Origin: Actinomycetes bacterium
GTDB lineage: Bacteria > Actinomycetota > Actinomycetes > Propionibacteriales > Propionibacteriaceae
Length of the DNA stretch: 5,382 nt
Direction of reading: 5' to 3'
Assembly (NCBI GenBank): GCA_023432725.1
Contig: JAEYUH010000125.1
Location: 1-5,382, forward strand
Part shown: one piece after another, positions 5,345 to 5,382 of the stretch
How positions within the stretch are numbered: the stretch's first letter is position 1
How the letters are laid out: every line of letters begins with the position of its first letter
Position numbers and translations under genes: made by a program
Notes under the pieces: generated by a model
Database searches by the model: none
The model's input: the letters and a program-made list of their open reading frames with translations, nothing else
What the model was told of the DNA's origin: nothing

Positions 5345-5382
5345 TGCAAAGTGCCTTGTCAGGGCCGTGTTCTTGGGCCGTC

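Noticed and set aside
5271..5382. tRNA-Gly 3' end as an integration (att) site
   Set aside because: No duplicated tRNA 3' segment, integrase or phage gene is visible, and only 38 bases follow the tRNA.

Overview
The window is high-GC DNA with codon usage and gene content typical of Actinomycetota; the mix of polyphosphate glucokinase and DUF1707 protein fits, and something in or near Propionibacteriales is a low-confidence guess. It looks chromosomal and housekeeping. I see no transposase, phage gene, CRISPR array or toxin-antitoxin pair.

Layout from left to right: the 3' end of argS (+, cut by the window edge) converges on ppgK (-, polyphosphate glucokinase). ppgK is divergent from galE (+, UDP-glucose 4-epimerase) across a 105-bp spacer that holds two -10-like hexamers and a perfect 9-9-9 inverted repeat. 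galE converges, with only 9 bp between stop codons, on a minus-strand pair of membrane proteins with bacterial PH domains (YdbT-like, then YdbS-like upstream, coupled by a 4-bp GTGA overlap). Upstream of that pair on the same strand lies a DUF1707 protein with a LiaF-like FGG-repeat C-terminus. A tRNA-Gly(CCC) gene with encoded CCA follows on the plus strand near the right edge.

Functionally there are two themes. ppgK and galE share a regulatory region and both feed hexose-phosphate and nucleotide-sugar metabolism (glucose to glucose-6-phosphate; UDP-Glc/UDP-Gal for envelope glycans). The DUF1707/LiaF-like protein and the YdbS/YdbT-like pair look like an envelope-associated group, by family resemblance and adjacency only.

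The most notable non-coding pattern is that all four protein genes that have their own promoter region here carry a TAGNNT hexamer 6-7 nt before the start codon and no convincing Shine-Dalgarno sequence, as expected for leaderless transcripts. The same spacing rule puts the tRNA transcription start exactly on the first base of a 7-bp leader hairpin. I did not find a clear new defence or biosynthetic system.
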